A DNA stretch of 64,000 nucleotides from Juglans regia (Eukaryota; Streptophyta; Magnoliopsida; Fagales; Juglandaceae). The notes beneath the pieces are model-generated. The model was not told where the DNA came from, made no database searches, and worked only from the letters and a program-made list of their open reading frames with translations. The position numbers were made by a program, and so were the translations under genes. Location of the stretch: contig NC_049905.1 of assembly GCF_001411555.2 (NCBI RefSeq), positions 18,838,097 through 18,902,096 of the forward strand. The letters are read 5' to 3'. Shown here piece by piece: positions 58,738 to 64,000 of this stretch (positions within the stretch are counted from its first letter, which is position 1; each line of letters opens with the position of its first letter).

Positions 58738-59100
58738 GATCGAGGTTTGACCTCATCCTGGGCGCTGAAGTTCTCTCCAGGTTGATCCTAAGACAAGAGA
58801 GAAATCATTCTATTCATGGAATCAAAATGGGTCAGCCATATACCCCTAACTGTACTTTACTCTTTGCAGATGATTTAAGTCATTTTAGCAGCTAGGGCAA
58901 ACAGAGATGAAGCAGAAACCCTAGCTTAAGGAATGTTTACAACAAACATGCTGCTCCTTATGGTTACGCCAAGGACTAAATAAAATAGGAAGACGACAAT
59001 TTCTTTTAGCAAGAATGTACCCAACTTAACCTCCGCAACTTTGCTTCGGACACCGAACATCTAGGACTCCCCATGTTTTTCAGCAAATTGTACTGTTTAT
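58738..59100 (+). pseudogene. LINE reverse-transcriptase fragment
   Basis: The plus strand reads GAEVLSRLILRQERNHSIHG, IKMGQPYTPNCTLLFADDLS and, with shifts, FARANRDEAETL, ECLQQTCCSLWLRQGLNKI and KTTISFSKNV. FADD is the catalytic core of L1-type reverse transcriptase and the following blocks are in the normal order. The fragment is short, has stops and lacks both ends. Part of it (catctctgtttgccctagc on the other strand) also appears near 12395-12430, so the same fragment or flank was duplicated with the membrane-gene region. Confidence 0.75.
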
Positions 59101-59203
59101 TGAGAATTTTAATTTATTACGTAATAAAAAAATGGGAAACCCAATATTACTCTTTGGATGCTTGAAATGAAACCAAGAATGAGGTTAAGCAAACGGCCTG
59201 AGC

Positions 59204-59206
59204 CAA

Positions 59207-59242
<36 letters not shown>
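59204..59242. repeat. (TA)n microsatellite
   Basis: About 19 TA units follow gccaagaatatata. Confidence 0.95.
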
Positions 59243-59244
<2 letters not shown>

Positions 59245-59769
59245 CAAGCTCAGATCGTTGCGAGATATTGCTGCAGAACGTACGGAACAGATACTGCATG
59301 CATGCATGCAACACATACCCGTATCAACTTAACTGTTCCATGAATAAAAGCCCGTGGCCCTCTCTCACAGAATATCATAAAGTACATTTTACTAACCTCC
59401 GCCTTAGATTGCCAAAACTGAAAACCATCGGTACCTTACATAATCATTCCTAACCCAAGTTTAAACACTTGCAGCAATTCAATGTAAAAGAAAATTCAAA
59501 ACAAGAACTTTACAAAAAGGCAGCGTACATAGAGAGAAGTATTGAAACCAATTTAGCAGACTTTTTCATTACCCCAGAAAAAAAGATAAAACGCCAGCTC
59601 CGAAATACTTTTCTTCCACTTTCTCGGCATCCAAACAAGACATATGCACAAAATAAATATAAAACAAGTAGGAAAAATAATGAAGGGGTAGCATACATAT
59701 AAGAGTCTGGAGATCGTCAGAAGGCAACGAGCAGCGTTTTGAAGCTGCATGGAATAGAATGAGAACAGC

Positions 59770-60068
59770 GACGTTTTGAAGTTGTTCGATTCATCGTTCT
59801 CCACAGGTACGACCTCCATGAGCTCTGGTAACTTCGCCGCTTTGAAGATGATTTTTTTCCTAAAAATATTGAAAATAAATTAATTATTAGCTTCATTTTC
59901 TATGATTAAACGAAAAAAGAACAAAATGCAACACAATATCAAAATCACAGTCACAGAGCTCAAAAACTCACAGGAAGGTTAGTTTTAGAACTGCGTTTTG
60001 AAGTTCTTCGATTCTTCGTCTCCACATGAGGTACGACCTCCATGAGCTCAGGTAACTTCGCCGCTTTC
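59770..60068. repeat. 75-bp direct duplication
   Basis: cgttttgaagttgttcgattc...gtacgacctccatgagct...acttcgccgcttt occurs at 59770-59843 and 59995-60068 with few changes. On the minus strand both give an open piece starting AAKLPELMEVVP, then diverging. It may be a duplicated exon of an unrecognised gene or a duplicated 3' flank of the membrane protein gene. Confidence 0.75.
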
Positions 60069-60525
60069 AATCACCCGCGCAAGGAAGAAGAGAGAAGACC
60101 CACCGAATCAATGATCTGGCCTATATATGTGTTTATAGATAGGTGCATGCGCACCAAAAAGCTAAAAAGCCTTATGTTTAAAAACTCACACAGTTATCTT
60201 GAATCTAAACTACAAAACAGAAATTAAGTTGTTTTGTATTAATGAACCCCATACATAAGTAAAAGGGAGAGGATCCAAAATTGGAAAGCATCAAACGCTG
60301 AATCTGAACGCCCAAAAACATCCATTATTATTATAAACTTGTTCTAAATTATTTTTAGAAATCCATCCATCCTCACAACTTCATTACATTAACCCCAAAG
60401 CTAAGATATGGCAGGATTTAATTCAGACATTTCTTACAAATTAAATCCTATACCGAAACTACAAGCTGAAACACTCTTTACCACTACGATTTAAAAAGGA
60501 CCAATGCGTTTGTTTCAGTTCTTTC

Positions 60526-61029
60526 CTAGGCGTTATTGGTCCCTTCAACTTCAGTCAGCACTTGAATCTCAACTTGAGGTAGGGTTGTTTCTGATTCTTC
60601 TTGGGGCTCGATATTGCAGAAGAAAGTGGCTCTAAAAGTGTGACAAAGCCAGTACACAAAGCTCTTGAGCTGATTAAAAATGTGCTCAGAACAAGGAGAT
60701 AAGATCAAGAGCATCAAATAGGCAAACCAGAAGAGTGGGAGCGGCAAAATGAGTGAGGCCAGCAGTAAAATAATCAACGGACCCGATACATCTCCTGTCC
60801 GCAGCCTGAGTCCCTCCACCGTCAGATCAAACTTGACGGAGATCACAAGGCAGAGGAGGATGACAACGACGATGATCAGAAGCGTAAGGAGAAACATGGG
60901 AAGGCCAAGGGATTCAAGTTGGAAGTTGCCATTTTGAGGCCAAGAGCTGTATAATTGGGATATTAGAAACCTAAGGGCGAGGCCTATGGGTGGCAGAAAG
61001 GGAAATCGCAAGTCCACGGAAAGCTGCAT
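60526..61029 (-). CDS. Small two-helix membrane protein, function unknown
   Basis: An intact 167-codon frame starting MQLSVDLRFPFLPPIGLALR. Two strongly hydrophobic segments are visible, residues about 44-65 (FLLTLLIIVVVILLCLVISV) and about 84-110 (IILLLASLILPLPLFWFAYL), then a short polar C-terminus rich in Glu (EPQEESETTLPQVEIQVLTE). No known domain is recognised. The ATG context (gaaaggATGc) and about 40 bases upstream are conserved in the two broken copies (11532 and 61845), supporting this start. The frame is free of damage while its relatives are not, suggesting it is the functional parent. It would probably sit in an internal or plasma membrane. A single-exon structure is assumed; a further exon cannot be excluded. 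Confidence 0.6.
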   Translation of the reverse strand: MQLSVDLRFPFLPPIGLALRFLISQLYSSWPQNGNFQLESLGLPMFLLTLLIIVVVILLCLVISVKFDLTVEGLRLRTGDVSGPLIILLLASLILPLPLFWFAYLMLLILSPCSEHIFNQLKSFVYWLCHTFRATFFCNIEPQEESETTLPQVEIQVLTEVEGTNNA

Positions 61030-61844
61030 CCTTTCAAGAAACTCTTGCGCTATTTTGACGTAGCAGAAATGGAGAGAGGGCAGTACTACTAAGCTGGTAT
61101 AAAAGGTTGTTTTATGGAGAGAGGGCGGGCAGGCACTGTAGAAATAGGGCCATGGGGAAAGAGGGCACTCAGGTATAATAGGTTAAAATGATAATAGAAC
61201 CATTAGATTTGATTGGTTGGAACAATCTTAAGATAAATATTTGAGGGAAAAAGAGAAAACTAATGAACCGTGCTACATGCAGACATGCACAGAAGAGAAA
61301 ACGATTGATTGAATCGGATTCGGAAATGTTAATATAATAATAGTTGTTGATGCTAATTCTTTGTCTGTGAAATAATTTTACACCAGTCACAAGAGTACCT
61401 ATACTCAAAACCTACCAAAGTGGCTACGTACGATATTGCTGTGTGCTGGTGATCAGCCATGAATGTGAATAGCGAGAAAGCGAAAGTGACATTATTATTA
61501 TTATAATCAAACTTGTTAGAAAACCACCCCTCCACATAGACCCCCATGTAAGCTAGCTTTTAGAAAACTTTTTTAGAAATCCGCCCATCCCCATAGACCC
61601 ACGGTGAAGATCACTTTTTAGCTAAAGTTTGAAGAATGCACTACTTCCTTGGACTTGAAATATGGTTAACTTTTTCTTATTATTATTATTCCACTAAATT
61701 AACTTTTTCTTCGAAGTTTGAGATCACACCCCCCACTAACATATAACATACCACTTTGTGGACTAACGTTGTGGATTACACTTTTTTATAGGTTGTTGTA
61801 TAAATACATGAGCGCGTACGTCTTTCCATTTATGCTACGTTAAG
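61030..61844. promoter_or_regulatory. Region between two head-to-head membrane gene copies
   Basis: About 800 bp separate the start of the intact gene (minus) from the broken copy (plus). It holds ggtataaaagg at 61096-61106, a TATA-type box that points toward the plus strand. No box for the minus-strand gene could be fixed. Two similar words, aaccacccctccacatagaccc (61521) and aatccgcccatccccatagacc (61577), stand 56 bp apart. 60353-60373 (agaaatccatccatcc) is related. Confidence 0.35.
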
Positions 61845-62745
61845 ATAGTACAAGATCGAGTTACGTACTTGAAAAGATGCACTTTTTCGTGGACTTGAGA
61901 TATGTATTCCTGCCACCCATTGGCCTGGCCCTTTGGTTTCTAATATCCCACGGCTCTTGGCCTTAAAATGGCAACTTCAAACTTGAATCCCTTGGCCTTC
62001 CCATGTTTCCCCCGACATTCCTGATCGTTGTCGGTGTCATCTTTCTCTGCCTTGTGTTTTCAATAAGGATTTCGGCAGAGGATTTCGTCTGTGACGTAGC
62101 AACACTACACCCATTAAAAAATTTGTGTCGAATGTATATCATAAAAATACATTTTATTTTTTTATTATTTTTTTTCATGTATTTTTTTCATAATCATAAA
62201 TATTTAAAAAAAATATAAAAACTCACAAAAAAAATACTTTCTTAATCATTAAGTTAAGAAGAAGAAAAAAACAGCGTTAGGATATACTTTGGGAGCCACC
62301 GTTGTGTAAAATATTATGTTTTTTTATTTTACATTTTTATACATATATTTTTTTAATAGTGGAAAATATTTTTAAAAAAAATTAAAAAACTATAATATCA
62401 TTAAAAAAAATTACTTAATCACTAAGTAAAAAAAATATTAAAAAAATTTAAAAAAAAATATAGCGAGACCGGGAGCGGTGAGAGTAGCTTTACTCTTACT
62501 ATTTTACTGATGGCCTCACTCATTTTGCCACTCTCAATCTTCTGGTTTGCCTATTTTATGCTCTTGATCTTGTCTCCATGTTCTGGGGCTCATTTTTTTT
62601 TATCAACTCAAGCGCTTTGTGTACTGGTTTCCTCACTTTCAAAGCCACTTTCTTATGCATTATCCTGCACCAAGAAGAAGCAGAACCACCTTTACCTCAA
62701 TTTGGGATTCAACTGATTGAAGTTGAAGGGAGCAATAATGATTAG
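61845..62745 (+). pseudogene. Broken inverted copy of the membrane protein gene
   Basis: From gtagcagaaa-like upstream sequence and an ATG at 61880 the plus strand follows the gene at 60526-61029: tttcgtggacttgagat, cacccattggcctgg, ggcaacttcaaacttgaatcc and ctctgccttgtg. Similarity breaks at about 62080, where about 400 bp of A/T-rich, foldback-type DNA (62085-62480) is inserted. It resumes at 62500 with gatggcctcactcattttgcc and the C-terminal region ending in IEVEGSNND at about 62745. Frameshifts are present in both halves. It is not expected to be functional. Confidence 0.75.
62085..62480. repeat. MITE-like A/T-rich insertion in the pseudogene
   Basis: Two poly-A/T segments, each with an internal taatcattaagt/acttaatcactaagt-type inverted motif, lie in tandem (62110-62265 and 62270-62480). 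The second is bordered by cgttaggatatactttgggag and gagaccgggagcggtgag. Confidence 0.5.
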
Positions 62746-63002
62746 AAAATAAATGAATCCTACCCGCACCAAACGGTGCAGGTAGCCCCCACCCCGCCCC
62801 CTCCCTGTATGTACCAGTTTTGACCCCCGTCCCCCATCCCCCACCCCTGCATATGCATTTTCCTCAAAACATCATTTTCTTCGAAAAAGATTATTTTCCA
62901 ACACATGCCAAAATCCCAATTGGCTTAAAAATAATCCGAAAAATATTTTCCCAGAAAATGTTTTACACAAAATCCAACACACGCTATTTTCTCAGAAAAT
63001 AG
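62746..63002. other. Spacer, no gene seen
   Basis: A C-rich patch (62765-62850) precedes a stretch with repeated gaaaatattttcc- and ttcttcgaaaaa-like words. No coding sequence. Confidence 0.4.
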
Positions 63003-64000
63003 TCAATTTCTAACGTTTGCACCATGATCTCCCCTATGAGTCATCCGCACACCCTGGCTTCGTAGCAATACCCACTTCCGCGCCCAACACGTACGTGGGA
63101 AAACATCCACTACGCAACGAACGATGCCCAGTTCCGCGCCCAGCGCGTACGTAGCCAAGCATCCTCTAGTCCCCGCCAGTAGAAGGACCACGGAGTCGGC
63201 ACGAATCTCTCGTCCAATCTCATTGTTGCCCGGCGACAATCCTGGGGACGTCACTCAGTATATTACGCTCCCGAGTGACCAGAGGAGCTCCACCGAGATA
63301 ATACCCCATCTCGACTTGGGGTTCGTGATACACACGCACCCAATAAATCATTTCACATAAAAATCCAGTTTTCAATAAACACATAAATATGAATGCAATA
63401 CACGAAAACCCAGTTTTCTTTACAAACATGATTATGCATGAAATCATGAAATGCACATGTACCAACTCTAATCCACAACCATCAATAACCAACCCAATCA
63501 AATCCAACCAAACAACTTCATTCATCAATCCATCGGACCCCCGTACTCCTCGGACTTAGTCCAGCAAAACCAATCAACAGTTTAAATACAATGTAATGTG
63601 TTATTGTAAAAATACATTAAATTCACAAGAATTCTTTGGAAAATACTTACAGCGCTATATAATAATTTTCGGAGGATCACGAAGCTGCAAGAAGTGGAAA
63701 AACAGCTGCAGAACAGTGTAAAATACACTGTGGCCGTGGATCACAGATACCCACTTTTCAACGGAGACAAACGAAGACCCAAAATTGATAAGGTAGGGCC
63801 TAGGGAGGTCGGTGAAGCTAGTGGTGGTGAAAGTTGGTCGTGGGTGGCGGCACAAGGGGTGGTTTAAGGCCAAAAATACCCAAAACGGAAATGGGGTTAG
63901 TTGTGCTTCACCGGTGACGGATCGGAGGTGGGGTTGGGTCCAATGGGTTGCCAAGAGGTCGAGGATGATGTGGTGAAAAAAATGGCGACCAATGGTGGTG
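63003..64000. mobile_element. Probable LTR fragment of a gypsy-type element, incomplete
   Basis: A GC-richer segment with two near-copies of ccgcgcccaacacgtacgtggg (63076 and 63133), then an AT-rich stretch with aaatcatttcacataaaa, then a G/T-rich part with gtggtggtgaaagttggtcg. This order recalls the LTR at 13301-15987 (13800-15200) without being the same sequence. Overlapping open frames on both strands have no motifs. The ends are not visible, and the window stops inside it. Confidence 0.4.

Noticed and set aside
63003..63954. Genes in the GC-richer right edge
   Set aside because: Frames overlap on both strands and the sequence has the texture of an LTR; no domain is seen.

Overview
The window reads as nuclear DNA of a flowering plant, most likely a woody eudicot. 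It is AT-rich, has GT-AG introns, and is dominated by plant transposon families: En/Spm-type CACTA, hAT, MULE/FAR1, Tourist-like MITEs, Ty3-gypsy and Ty1-copia LTR elements, and LINEs. A Fagales-like tree is a weak guess from the look of the GAGATGAG-type MITEs; the species cannot be read from the sequence. There is very little intact single-copy gene content. The best host gene candidate is a small membrane protein gene at 60526-61029 (minus). Several host genes are present only as broken copies: an NC2-alpha/DRAP1 transcription corepressor, an AVT1-type amino-acid transporter and two more copies of the membrane protein.

Layout. 1-4191: right-hand part of a CACTA element with a decayed PTTA/En/Spm-type protein gene. 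4192-6051: gene-poor spacer. 6060-11469: a hAT element with an exact 8-bp target duplication, holding a nearly full-length transposase (one in-frame stop, one catalytic Asp replaced) and an AVT1-like fragment on the opposite strand. 11532-12080: deleted copy of the membrane protein gene. 12456-20805: a duplicated NC2-alpha gene, disrupted in an exon by a Tourist-like MITE, which is itself split by a 7.1-kb LTR retrotransposon (13301-20402) that has 2687-bp LTRs and encodes only Gag. 21187-30195: a nested cluster of CACTA elements sharing arrays of the palindrome TTCGAACG, with a 183-bp satellite-like array, two copies of a 178-nt long hairpin, and pieces of two element proteins. 30196-35237: a second type of CACTA-like element whose ends carry GCGAT/ATCGC inverted motifs. 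35238-38452: 5' part of a decayed copia element. 38930-47080: more TTCGAACG-type CACTA sequence, interrupted by a solo LTR (39979-41094) and a 5'-truncated LINE (44003-46008). 47839-55805: a MULE with 9-bp target duplications. It holds a five- or six-exon FAR1-like transposase with one nonsense codon and, facing it, an intact two-exon GRF zinc-finger/coiled-coil gene in the position mudrB occupies in maize MuDR. 55806-60000: MITEs, a LINE fragment and a local duplication. 60526-62745: the membrane protein gene and an inverted broken copy. 63003-64000: probable LTR sequence running off the end.

How it works together: the locus is a transposon graveyard with several recent layers. The order of insertion can be read from target duplications, for example NC2-alpha copy, then MITE, then LTR element; or CACTA element, then LINE. 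No rRNA, tRNA gene or CRISPR array was seen. Family assignments rest on protein motifs and terminal signatures read by eye. Boundaries of degraded elements are approximate unless target duplications are given.
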